Shown: positions 1 to 9,256, counted from the first letter of the stretch. The stretch: 13,254 bases of DNA from an uncultured Chlamydiaceae bacterium (GCA_945957185.1 CAMFKA010000032.1:1-13254), one strand, 5' to 3'. Program-made: numbers and translations. Notes: a model not told the origin generated them from the letters alone.

Positions 1-193
1 ATGCATCCGAAACTTTGAAATTCAGATTAATCGACATGAAAATTTCCGTTTTTTTGATTCGATTATAATGTATAATTGTTAAAAAACTATTAAGTTATTG
101 TTAATTTTACGAGCGTTGCTCTGCACGTGCCTACCTTAGCTCTGACTAAAATATCACGTTGCATTCTAACATAATTTATGTTATTATTTCAAT
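1..193 (+). promoter_or_regulatory. AT-rich upstream region of the giant gene
   Basis: No coding sequence is visible in this stretch. It is strongly AT-rich and contains two tandem matches to the bacterial -10 hexamer TATAAT at 64-69 and 71-76. Neither has a convincing -35 element at 16-18 bp; a TCGACA at 31-36 is too far away. A short GCACGTGC palindrome lies at 123-130 and a longer one at 167-183 (listed separately). I infer that transcription of the giant gene starts here, probably at or downstream of the TATAAT pair, but the promoter is not securely placed. Confidence 0.35.
167..183. promoter_or_regulatory. 17-bp odd palindrome just upstream of the giant gene
   Basis: TAACATAA and TTATGTTA flank a single central T, giving 8-bp arms that are perfect reverse complements. 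The element ends 10 nt before the ATG at 194, where a Shine-Dalgarno sequence would normally sit, and no purine-rich ribosome binding site is present. It could be a dimeric repressor site, or in RNA a weak hairpin with a 3-5 nt loop. AT-rich DNA makes chance palindromes more likely, so the functional reading is tentative. Confidence 0.35.
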
Positions 194-3100
194 ATGAATA
201 ATAACGTTAGATTAAATAATTGCAAATGGCTCGCCTTTAACCTTAAGGTTGAGAAAAAATTACGCGACCCTTCCGTATGGAAAATCACAAAAGTCGCCCT
301 CCACGCTCTGCTACTCCTTTCAAAATCGCTCAATTTAATCATCGGGGATCACCGTTGGCACTCGCAGACTGTCGGTTTGGAAAAAATTTCCCTCTACCGC
401 TACAACTTCAAAAATAATCCCGAGCTGCGCGAGCAAGAAAATTCGATTCTTACCATCTTCGATGCGCTAGAGAATCCTCCTTGTACCAAAGAACAGTTCC
501 TCGATTTGGTCGTCAATGCCGACACTCCTCGCATCAAAAAAATGTCGGGTGACTCCGGGCTGCACTTTCAAGTTCTCGCGAGTGAATTCGGCAAAAATTC
601 GCAATTAGAGGGAGGGCACCTCAGTAATTCGATTCAATTGCTTACAAAATTCTGTGGTCAGCACCACCCTGATATCCTCGAAAAACTGTATGGCGTCGAT
701 GCCGCCCTCCTGCACGAAATCCAACAGACCATCGATCCGAAAAAATATTCACCCAAAGAGCTACTGAAAGCTTTGGAAACAGCTTTAGCGGAAGGTAGAA
801 ACGTTCTGATTTCAGGGGGTTGGATTGGGCTTCCAGCCGGACATGCCATGATGTACGAAGTGATTCCTACAGGTACTGAAACAATCAATTTCCGCATTTA
901 TAACTTGGGTGCCGGATCATCTGAACACGCAGGTTATTCTGAGAGGGGAAAAACGAAAAGCGCACCTTGTGTGGAATGGAAAGGAATTCAAAAGTCGGCT
1001 CTGCTACAACCGACGGTACTTGAGATTTTGATCGAGATGAAAACGAAAGTTTATTATCCCGGCATTACACCCAAAGCTGAGACCGACTACGACGCGCCGG
1101 ATATCTATTCAGGATTTCGTCAATTGTTGAATCCAACATCGATGGGGTTGGTATATTGCTCTCCTCTTTACATGACGAGGCAGCACTCCGGTACGTGTTC
1201 GTGGAGATCTTTCGAAGCTTTTTTATCGACCCGAATTCCAGAAGTCGAATACAAAAGATTGCTGTTGGACCTCAAATTAAGTAGCGTCTTGTATTTGGTT
1301 GACGGTACCTACAAATGGTTCGATCCGGCTTATAAGGAAGATTTGTGGGGACTTGTCCACAAAGCGAAATTAAAACTTGCCCGTAAAGTCGATCACGCAT
1401 TTTCAAGAGGGCTGATCACAAGCGACTATCTGATAGAAAGTAATCGACAGTTAAAACGAGTGGAAGAGTGGTTGAAGTCGCACGCTCCTACGGCACCATC
1501 CTCTAGAGACCTCGGAGTTGCCGCTCTTAGACAAAAAATTACAAATTTCTGCGCTGACGCAATCACTTGGGTGAAATCTAAAATCGTGCTGACACCTCAA
1601 ACGTCTTTGCAAGATGTCTACGCCGGGCGTGTTGCCGCTCAGGCGCCATCGAACAATTATCTGATTGTTCAGAGAATAAAAGAGCTTGAAGTGACAGAGA
1701 ATCCGCAAGAGGCGCTCGGTAAGCTTACTGAAGCCGCTGACCTGGCGACACAATTTTGGACTGATGGACATGGAGATGCGCCACTCAACGTTGCTCTGCA
1801 TGATTACATCTTAAAATTGCCTTTGAATATTGAATTTTGGCGTTCGGCCACAGCGTCGCACCCGGATGGGATTGCGACGGTTTCCCGAGAGCTGAAGCGT
1901 TTGGGAGCAGTATCCTTCAAAACATCATACATGAAGGCTTGTCAGACGGGGGTGCACCCTCAGATGGTCTTTATTCAAGAGAAAATGAAAAAATTGTTCT
2001 TAATGCTAGGGGAAATTGAAAATCCTGCATATGCAAAATTGAATACCGCCCCAATTTTCAGGCACACAGAAGGACGCGCCTCTGCTTACCAGCTGTACCG
2101 AGAAGTTTATATTCAGCAGGACAATATCCGTAAAACTGCCAATAGCAATCTGTATGCTTTTTGTCAGCTGTCAGATGGTATTGGAGCAAAATTGGAAACT
2201 ATACAATCCGATTTTTTATTTGAATTTTTGTCTCAAAACGACAAGCAGCTGTTAGATCGATTGGATTCCGGTTTGTCGAGAGATCAGGATGGAGATCCTT
2301 CCAAACTGAAGTCCTTACATTTTCTGCTTTCGGATCAGTTGCCCGTCTGGATGGCAGCACTTCGCGACACGTGTGTTTATGCAAAATGGTTATATGATGA
2401 GAAATTAGTTAAGTTTGACGCACCGGATCGCACACAGAATTTAGAGTGTGAATGGAGCTTGCGCAAAGGAGATACAACTCAAATTGACATCACACTTCAC
2501 GGTGTGAGAGGTTTTCCTACAGCCGACTCGCGCTATGGGGGAGATTACGAAGTTTTCGATATGTGGCAAACCAATATCAAGGGCACTGATATCAAGAAAG
2601 TCATCGAAGATGGGAACTTTGGTCGTTATTCATCTGAAAAGCAAGCGATGGGACCACATCGTGACGTTTATAAACGTAAAAAAATTAAATCGTTTACTGA
2701 CGAAGAGCGGCTAGAGTTGAAGCAACTATTTATTATGTCAGCGATTAGGCCTTGGAGGTTGTTGGGGTATTTCCTGAAGTATCCATCGAAGCTGAATGAG
2801 ACTGAATATCGGGTTCTTTTCAAACGTCTATTGTTCCAAAAAGCCACATATACCGCTTTAGCAGATTCCCGCTCGAAATTTTCCGATGCATTACAAGAAT
2901 TTCTACACAATCAATTGGAGATGGCGTTTAGGGAAGGGGAAATCGCAAAGAGTGTCTTCCTCAACCAAGTAACGGGGATTTTAGAGACTTTTAAACCTCA
3001 ATCATCGCTGTACAGCCGAACATACGAAAGATTTGCCGGTCTATTGCATAAACCCGGTTTGAGCGTCGAAGATAAAAAACGGATCTACCTCGGTCTGATC

Positions 3101-6100
3101 GAGTATGTTTACAATTGTGAAAACCCTACCGATGAGCAAATTTTTTACGCTTTAAGAGGGTTATTGGAACTTTCGAGCGATAACAATTTGTTGTCGAGAA
3201 TGGATCCGGAAATGGTCAAATGCCGCGATGATTTTGCATTTAAATACCACTCCAGAATAAGTGCCTGTCTAGGGCTTTCCGGCGAATTGAATCAAAACTT
3301 CATCTATGAAATTTTAAAGGACCGATTGCCCGAAAGGCTACAGTGGCAGGTGCGCGAGAGTGCCGCCGGGGTTGAACTTGTCGCTCAAAATGGTGGTTAC
3401 ATCTACAATCCTTCTATGGGCGTGTTAAAGGGCGTTCGAGAATCGCAAACTCTCCCGGCAGCTATTGCTGATCACCCTCAATTTAAATCCGTGTTTCCAA
3501 ATCCTCTTCAACATGTAAAAAGCAAACACAATGTCTACAAGGTGACAACCTGCGAAGGGGGCAGCTACTTTATCCGCCTCGGCACCGCCAACGCGTTAGT
3601 GATACAAAAGCTCTGTGATGACGATCGTGGAAACGAACACTACTGTCGCTTAGATTTGATTTTTGGAGAAACGCCTTCCTTAAGAGATGTGTATCGTCGT
3701 GGCACTCGCGTTCATGGCCAACACTTTCAACATGGTTTCCAGGGATGGGTTGAGGCGTCAAATCCTAACATCATTCGCTTTAAAGAAAGCGGAAAACCGG
3801 ATAGTCCTTTCTCCCCCTACCAGTTGGATATCCGCTCCGGTGTCGTACACGATGTCGACAATCAGCTTGTTTTGGCGAAATCTTCCGGTCTGTTAAATCG
3901 TTTCGAGCACCCGGACTTCATCCACGAATGGCAAACAGAACGCCCCTCCCGTTTAAGCGTATTGGAACTGCCGCGCTATCAACTTGCGTTTAATTGTTCC
4001 CAAAGCAACCCCCCTGTTTATGAATCGAGAGAGTTCCCCGGGTACTATTTATGCTTAAACGAACGTGTGCCGGCTTTAGGAATTTACCAAGAGTACCTCT
4101 TGCTACAAAATGAGGCGGGAAAGCAAAAATTACTCATTCCTCAACTGGAAAGTACGAAGGTTAATTACTCCGAGTCATTGGCTCCACTCTATGCGATGGA
4201 TTTCATTGGGAACGAACAAGATCAAAAACAACGCAATTATTACATTTACGACATCGATGAAACCGGATTCCCCACAGCAAAAACGTTAGAGCCCCGTCTT
4301 TGGTTAGCGAAAACATTGACTCTAGTACAGAAGCATCGACACGCTGCGGCAATTCTGAGGGCTTGCGGAGAGAAAATCACTCCCTACAGCGAGCAAGAAA
4401 AGAAAATCTTGCGAGATATTACAAAAGTAGGAAAATTCAATGGAGATGCATCGGGAGATGGAATCAGCATTAGGTTGTACGCTTGTTATCTGTTGGTGAG
4501 AAACTCTCTACTGACAGGACTGCCGGATGAGCAAGATATAGATTCTCTTGGTACTGCTTATCACAAGTATCTAGCGCATTTAAAAAACGTCACGGCGTTA
4601 CCGCTTAAAAAACACGAAGAGATTTACCTGTGCAGATTGCTCCTGAAACCGTCAGAGAATATCAACAGGAAGTCTGATTCTACTCTAGAAGTAAGGCTTA
4701 AAGAGCTAGAATCGGGGACACTCATTAGTGTAGCAACTGAACCTCAAATTAGCTCTGGTTCAACCGCATTAATGGCTTCTCCGGTGAGGTCCACAATTTT
4801 TACTACTCGTCAAGAGATGGTTGCTTCCGCGAAAAAACACTATCTGATCACGCGTGCAGGGGGGCACATCGTAAACCATTTTCCCTATTTTCATGCTCTT
4901 GCTGCCGGCGCTCCATGTCCCGAGAAGTCTCGTCTCGAGACGGCGTGTAAGTTTATGTTAACACAATCTAGTAGGCCTGCGTTGGCGAAGTATTTGTTAT
5001 ACATCATGGACCATCCTGAGGCTTACAGGCCACCTAGCGATTGGATGCAAGACAACTGGGCTGTCGCGGTAATTTCAGCAGCGGCTATTGCAGAGGAACC
5101 GAGAGCAGAAATTGCAGCCGACTATCCTAAAGAGCGCTTTGTCGCTTATCTGCCGAAGCAAAAAAGTGGCGCGTCTCTACCATTCGTCTTTGTTGCTACC
5201 AAAGAGCCTACAGTCATCAATGATGCAAAAGCGTACTTCCAAAAGGTATTATCAGAAAATGATGCGATAGGATCACTTGGAGCTTGGCTTTCTGGTGCCG
5301 CAGGATTGAATGCTTTAGAAAAAAGAGAGTATGACAGATTGACCGAAGACTGCCGCGAAGTCTCTGCAAAAGAGAATTTTACGATAACAGACGCTTCATT
5401 AGACGCTCTTCACCACCGGTTGCTTGAGAATCGCGACGAGAATCGAGAACGGATCTCTGCGCTAAAACGTTCGATCGTTAAAAAATCTCGCCGCCGCCAT
5501 ACGGATCCACATCTTGCCGCAAGAGAAGGAATTCGTGCAAAAGGAGGCGTCAAAAAAGTTGAATTCGACGATGTCTTGATCTCCTTTGCTAGGAAAAATC
5601 CGGCATCACTTGCCGCTAAGAATAGCGCTCTCGATGCGCAAGTTTTGCACGAGATCTACACCGAAACCGCTGAGTATCTACAACTTGTCACGTGGGAACA
5701 GCAGCGAGGCAGAGCGTTGCGCGAAATCAGAAAAATTGGAAAAGCAGACGGAGAGCGCAAAAGCGCTTTGGTACAATCGCTGAGAGCAACAATCTGCGCA
5801 GAAAGAGCTTACGATGTTCAAGAAAATCCGGCCTTTTTAGTTTTTGAATTTTATTCCCAAAAGCTTTTGTGGGAGAAGCAGATCAAAGCTCTACAGCTAT
5901 TTTTGGAAAGGAAAGAGGAGAACCCTGTGATGGAAATGATCATGGGGTCGGGGAAGTCAGAAGTCCTTCTCCCTCTGTTAGCGTTGCTGCGTGCCGATGG
6001 CGAATGCATCTCTATGATCATCGCTCCGCAGACCCTTTTCGAAAATGTTTCCAGCAACACCCACAAAATCAATAAAGAAGCTTTTGGGCAATCGCTCCAC

Positions 6101-9067
6101 ACCATCCATTTCGATAGAAACACCGAACTGACAGAAAGTCGATTGGTGTTGATCTTGAAAGAATTGCAGCATGTCCGCGACAACAAAGAAGCGTTAGTTG
6201 TCACAAGCAAGACAATACAGTGTATCATTTTGAAGTTCATGGAGCAGTCGTACAAGCACTACAGCGGAGACATGGAAGGAATTGAGCCTCCAAGAACCTT
6301 GAAGCTGCTCGGAGAGATCGTGCACCTTCTCTCCACTCACGGACTCCCCATCGTCGATGAGGCGGATTCCATTTTGAGGATCATGCACGAAACAAGCTTC
6401 AATTTAGGAGGGCGCGTCGCCCCAAATCGTCATGAAATTGAATTTGTCGGAGCCATCTACAACGAAGTATTGGCCTTGCAAAATGATACCCCTGTGCTGA
6501 CCGAAGAGATCTACGCAGAGCGTTGGAAGATGTCGCTGCAACAAAGTATTATGAAGATGTTCCAAGGTGCTACAAAAGGAATGTTCGGGCTGACGGCATC
6601 TGAGGCTAACACTCTGCAAAACTTGCCTCAAGATTTGCTGTGGAGTTATTTGTGTCGCGATGCTCAGAGGAAAGAGGAATTAGATAAGTGGTTCATCGCT
6701 ATTCCCGAGAAAAAAGTTCAAGACCTTGTCGCTTTGGCAGCAGAAGAGCTTTCTCATCTCTTGTCGTTTACGCTGCTCAAAGAGTGGAATGTGGCTTACG
6801 GAAGAGATCGCAAACAAAAATCGCCGATTCCCGTGCCGTTTGAATTTGCTTCCACTCCAAAATCGGGTTCCGTTTTTGCTAATCCTTACGTCACAATGAA
6901 CTACGCTTTCCAAACGTACCTCAAAGAAGGCGTTGATGACGAGATTGTACGCAATCAAATCAAGCGCCTTCAAGATGAAGCGATGAATGAAATGCGATTG
7001 CACGCGATGGGAGACTATTCCGAAACAAAAGCATGGCGCGAGTTCTGCATTCTTAAGGGAGATGTGGATGTTCCATTCTTGAAGATCGATCAACATCAAT
7101 TAAAATTACTGGTTACTCAGATCAACAGCTCCCAAAAGCATCTGCTGACTTTCATCACCTACTTCATCCTTCCGCAATTGGTTCTCTATAGCCATAAGCT
7201 TACGTGCTCCCCAATCAACATGATCAGCTTGTTTAGATGGTTCTCCGGATTTACAGGGACGTTGTGGAATGGCAAGAGCCTGTACCATACGGCTTCGCTA
7301 AATCCTGAAATTGGCACCGATGCCAAAACCCTTAGCATCTTATGGAGAAATTGCAGTTCCGAGGATGCGGTGGTCATGGTTCAAAACTTAAATTCCGAAA
7401 GCCTACTATCGGAGCTTAATCAGATCCATCACGAAGTATTGATCGACGGCGGCGGTTACTTGAAAGAGCTGTCCAATGGGGCGGTTGCACAGAAGATGTT
7501 ACAACTTTCCGGCACTCCTACGGTCTTCTATAATCCGAAAGGGGAGAAGACGGTTCTTGAGCAAACCGGCGAGACGCCGCTTAGTGAAAGTCGACTGAAA
7601 TTAAATCAAAGAAGAACCTATCTCGATCACAGCCACACAGTCGGAGCAAATGTCCTTCAAAGCTTTAACGCTTTAGGTCTCGTCACTATAGGAAAAGGGA
7701 TCCTCTTGCGCGACCTGCTTCAATTCGTATGGAGAATGCGCGGTCTTGCAGATCTTCAAAATGTGAAGTTTGTCGTGTCCGAAGAGGTCGCCATTTTGAT
7801 CAGACAGGCTCTTGGTTTACCAGACGACGTCAAGATCCGCTTCGTGCATATTTTGGCTTACGCGATTAAAAATCAGGCGGAGCAGCAAGGAAGAGATAAC
7901 CATAAAGGCTTTTTAGGGCAGCTTTGGAATGTACCCCAACAGCTGCTCCTGCGGGTTTTGTTTAACAAAGACTTGTCGGAACAGCAGAAGAAGATGGCTT
8001 ACGACAGCCTGGAGAATGTGTGGGTTAAGTTAGTCGCCACCTGCGCGTCCGATTCCTTTGGCGCTGTTCCTATAGAAATCGATGCCGCAGATGATGTCGA
8101 TAACATGATCAACAAGGCAACCACCTTCATTAACGAGTGCTTCGATGAGTGTCCATTTTTAGAGATCATCCGCTCTCGTCACGACTGCCTTAGGGATTTT
8201 GAAGCGATCAGAAATCAGATCAAAGTACAGGAGCCAACTCCGGTGGCGAGCTCATCGACAGCATCTTCCGTGGATTGTTATTTCTTGCCGCCAAAGGCAA
8301 GTTCTCCGGAACATCCACAAGATGAGACAGTGGACTTGGAGCTAGATTTAGACGTCAATACACAAAAGGAGTTAGAAACCGTACAGGAGGACGCGGGAGG
8401 TTCATTGGTGACTTTGCCAGAATCAAATGGTGTCGCAATGAAAAGGGTATCTTCACTTGACGAAATCGAATTGCAAAGAAAATCCAGAAACGACTTGTAT
8501 CACGCAGGTGCCTTTGATTACACAATGCCGCTGAGCCTTATTTTGCACGGTAAAGCAGCGCTTAGCAAGTTCGCTCATTTATTTGAGGGGATTGATTTTT
8601 CTGTGAACATGCTACAATGGCGAGACGGAGCAACAAAATTAGATTCTTATGAGGTGTTTGGTATTCAACGAACTCCTCCGTCTTACATCAACTTTAACGG
8701 ATATACTGTTTCGCAATTAGGATTGCAGCGATACACATTGGTACATACGGAATCGGAAATAAATCCCCACACAACATCGTTAAAACCCTCTTCATACGAT
8801 ATCACCTGCGGGTTTCGATGTAAATCGGAATTTCCGTTGAATGCGCAAAACCTTGAACACGTGGTTAAAATCAAGTTTTTCTTTGGCGAAGTGGCCTACA
8901 GCAAGGATGAGCAGCAAATTTTGGAGCGATGGATCGCGGAAGCCGGTCACGAGCTGTTGAAAGAGCTGTTTGAAAAGTATGCGTTGTTAGGCTTCCCATC
9001 AAAGGCTGAGCGGTACCGCGGCAGCTGGCTACAGAAGAAACTGCAGCCATCAAATGCTGTCACATAA
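194..9067 (+). CDS. Giant DUF3638/DUF3645-type helicase-like ATPase with N-terminal papain-like motifs
   Basis: This is one uninterrupted 2957-codon reading frame. The C-terminal half carries SF2-type NTPase signatures: Walker A G-S-G-K-S at 1918-1922 followed by a leucine-rich helix; motif Ia-like I-I-A-P-Q about 30 residues on; D-E-A-D at 2055-2058; F-T-G-T at 2353-2356; and Q-F-V-W-R-M-R at 2510-2516, matching the Q-x3-R-M-R of DUF3638 proteins. A P-V-P-F segment at 2213-2216 followed by a P-K-S-G...F-x-N-P stretch resembles DUF3645. The N-terminal region has G-H-A-M (H217), Y-N-x-G (N237) and Q330-H-S-G-T-C335-S-W, suggesting a circularly permuted papain-like peptidase. Residues about 340-1850 are unrecognised. 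Residues about 2678-2745 form a Ser/Pro/Asp/Glu-rich disordered linker before a C-terminal globular region. No classical signal peptide is clear, although residues 35-50 are fairly hydrophobic. Substrate and role are unknown. A host-directed or ubiquitin-related role is speculation. ATG 194 is the first start in the open frame, but it has no Shine-Dalgarno. Confidence 0.75.
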   Translation: MNNNVRLNNCKWLAFNLKVEKKLRDPSVWKITKVALHALLLLSKSLNLIIGDHRWHSQTVGLEKISLYRYNFKNNPELREQENSILTIFDALENPPCTKEQFLDLVVNADTPRIKKMSGDSGLHFQVLASEFGKNSQLEGGHLSNSIQLLTKFCGQHHPDILEKLYGVDAALLHEIQQTIDPKKYSPKELLKALETALAEGRNVLISGGWIGLPAGHAMMYEVIPTGTETINFRIYNLGAGSSEHAGYSERGKTKSAPCVEWKGIQKSALLQPTVLEILIEMKTKVYYPGITPKAETDYDAPDIYSGFRQLLNPTSMGLVYCSPLYMTRQHSGTCSWRSFEAFLSTRIPEVEYKRLLLDLKLSSVLYLVDGTYKWFDPAYKEDLWGLVHKAKLKLARKVDHAFSRGLITSDYLIESNRQLKRVEEWLKSHAPTAPSSRDLGVAALRQKITNFCADAITWVKSKIVLTPQTSLQDVYAGRVAAQAPSNNYLIVQRIKELEVTENPQEALGKLTEAADLATQFWTDGHGDAPLNVALHDYILKLPLNIEFWRSATASHPDGIATVSRELKRLGAVSFKTSYMKACQTGVHPQMVFIQEKMKKLFLMLGEIENPAYAKLNTAPIFRHTEGRASAYQLYREVYIQQDNIRKTANSNLYAFCQLSDGIGAKLETIQSDFLFEFLSQNDKQLLDRLDSGLSRDQDGDPSKLKSLHFLLSDQLPVWMAALRDTCVYAKWLYDEKLVKFDAPDRTQNLECEWSLRKGDTTQIDITLHGVRGFPTADSRYGGDYEVFDMWQTNIKGTDIKKVIEDGNFGRYSSEKQAMGPHRDVYKRKKIKSFTDEERLELKQLFIMSAIRPWRLLGYFLKYPSKLNETEYRVLFKRLLFQKATYTALADSRSKFSDALQEFLHNQLEMAFREGEIAKSVFLNQVTGILETFKPQSSLYSRTYERFAGLLHKPGLSVEDKKRIYLGLIEYVYNCENPTDEQIFYALRGLLELSSDNNLLSRMDPEMVKCRDDFAFKYHSRISACLGLSGELNQNFIYEILKDRLPERLQWQVRESAAGVELVAQNGGYIYNPSMGVLKGVRESQTLPAAIADHPQFKSVFPNPLQHVKSKHNVYKVTTCEGGSYFIRLGTANALVIQKLCDDDRGNEHYCRLDLIFGETPSLRDVYRRGTRVHGQHFQHGFQGWVEASNPNIIRFKESGKPDSPFSPYQLDIRSGVVHDVDNQLVLAKSSGLLNRFEHPDFIHEWQTERPSRLSVLELPRYQLAFNCSQSNPPVYESREFPGYYLCLNERVPALGIYQEYLLLQNEAGKQKLLIPQLESTKVNYSESLAPLYAMDFIGNEQDQKQRNYYIYDIDETGFPTAKTLEPRLWLAKTLTLVQKHRHAAAILRACGEKITPYSEQEKKILRDITKVGKFNGDASGDGISIRLYACYLLVRNSLLTGLPDEQDIDSLGTAYHKYLAHLKNVTALPLKKHEEIYLCRLLLKPSENINRKSDSTLEVRLKELESGTLISVATEPQISSGSTALMASPVRSTIFTTRQEMVASAKKHYLITRAGGHIVNHFPYFHALAAGAPCPEKSRLETACKFMLTQSSRPALAKYLLYIMDHPEAYRPPSDWMQDNWAVAVISAAAIAEEPRAEIAADYPKERFVAYLPKQKSGASLPFVFVATKEPTVINDAKAYFQKVLSENDAIGSLGAWLSGAAGLNALEKREYDRLTEDCREVSAKENFTITDASLDALHHRLLENRDENRERISALKRSIVKKSRRRHTDPHLAAREGIRAKGGVKKVEFDDVLISFARKNPASLAAKNSALDAQVLHEIYTETAEYLQLVTWEQQRGRALREIRKIGKADGERKSALVQSLRATICAERAYDVQENPAFLVFEFYSQKLLWEKQIKALQLFLERKEENPVMEMIMGSGKSEVLLPLLALLRADGECISMIIAPQTLFENVSSNTHKINKEAFGQSLHTIHFDRNTELTESRLVLILKELQHVRDNKEALVVTSKTIQCIILKFMEQSYKHYSGDMEGIEPPRTLKLLGEIVHLLSTHGLPIVDEADSILRIMHETSFNLGGRVAPNRHEIEFVGAIYNEVLALQNDTPVLTEEIYAERWKMSLQQSIMKMFQGATKGMFGLTASEANTLQNLPQDLLWSYLCRDAQRKEELDKWFIAIPEKKVQDLVALAAEELSHLLSFTLLKEWNVAYGRDRKQKSPIPVPFEFASTPKSGSVFANPYVTMNYAFQTYLKEGVDDEIVRNQIKRLQDEAMNEMRLHAMGDYSETKAWREFCILKGDVDVPFLKIDQHQLKLLVTQINSSQKHLLTFITYFILPQLVLYSHKLTCSPINMISLFRWFSGFTGTLWNGKSLYHTASLNPEIGTDAKTLSILWRNCSSEDAVVMVQNLNSESLLSELNQIHHEVLIDGGGYLKELSNGAVAQKMLQLSGTPTVFYNPKGEKTVLEQTGETPLSESRLKLNQRRTYLDHSHTVGANVLQSFNALGLVTIGKGILLRDLLQFVWRMRGLADLQNVKFVVSEEVAILIRQALGLPDDVKIRFVHILAYAIKNQAEQQGRDNHKGFLGQLWNVPQQLLLRVLFNKDLSEQQKKMAYDSLENVWVKLVATCASDSFGAVPIEIDAADDVDNMINKATTFINECFDECPFLEIIRSRHDCLRDFEAIRNQIKVQEPTPVASSSTASSVDCYFLPPKASSPEHPQDETVDLELDLDVNTQKELETVQEDAGGSLVTLPESNGVAMKRVSSLDEIELQRKSRNDLYHAGAFDYTMPLSLILHGKAALSKFAHLFEGIDFSVNMLQWRDGATKLDSYEVFGIQRTPPSYINFNGYTVSQLGLQRYTLVHTESEINPHTTSLKPSSYDITCGFRCKSEFPLNAQNLEHVVKIKFFFGEVAYSKDEQQILERWIAEAGHELLKELFEKYALLGFPSKAERYRGSWLQKKLQPSNAVT

Positions 9068-9180
9068 CTCTCTAAATCAACTTTTCTCTTCATAATTGCA
9101 GCATTATGATTTGATATGAATGTTTGTAAAATAAATTCTTGCTCAAAATTAAAATTATAAGTTACAGTCGGCTCGGAGGA

Positions 9181-9215
9181 TGTTTACAAAGTGTGATCAG
9201 AATGCTTTGTAAACA
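9181..9215. repeat. Inverted pair of the 11-bp motif TGTTTACAAAG
   Basis: TGTTTACAAAG at 9181-9191 and its exact reverse complement CTTTGTAAACA at 9205-9215 are separated by 13 bp that include a TGATCA palindrome. In DNA they could be two half-operators for a dimeric regulator. In RNA they would form an 11-bp hairpin with a 13-nt loop. No T-run follows, so it is not a standard intrinsic terminator. Confidence 0.7.
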
Positions 9216-9240
9216 GTGGTGATTAATTATGCAACAAGGC

Positions 9241-9256
9241 CTTTGTAAACACCCTC
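9241..9256 (-). repeat. Third copy of the 11-bp motif, extended match to the first copy
   Basis: CTTTGTAAACA at 9241-9251 repeats the 9205 copy exactly, 36 bp further on. Counting the next five bases, 9241-9256 is the reverse complement of 9176-9191 at 15 of 16 positions. The first copy could therefore pair with either the second or the third, which gives two mutually exclusive RNA structures. The copy lies about 53 bp before the proposed start of the next gene, a plausible position for a repressor site. Confidence 0.65.

Noticed and set aside
64..76. Tandem TATAAT hexamers as a definite promoter
   Set aside because: In such AT-rich DNA the hexamer is frequent by chance and no -35 box lies at the right distance. 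They are mentioned only within the upstream region entry.
5851..6255. Antisense open frame of 134 codons inside the giant gene
   Set aside because: It lies opposite the Walker A and motif Ia coding region, has a Cys/Ser-rich composition typical of a shadow frame, and has no recognisable domain.
6680..7099. Antisense open frame of 139 codons inside the giant gene
   Set aside because: The opposite strand encodes conserved DUF3645-like sequence. The antisense product shows no motif and no ribosome binding site stood out.
9090..9109. Possible terminator hairpin after the giant gene
   Set aside because: The 7-bp stem is made almost entirely of A-T pairs with a 6-nt loop and is not followed by a T-run, so it is too weak to call an intrinsic terminator.
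9181..9256. Repeats as a CRISPR array or transposon end
   Set aside because: There are only three short copies with unequal spacing and mixed orientation, with no transposase, no target duplication and no cas genes nearby.
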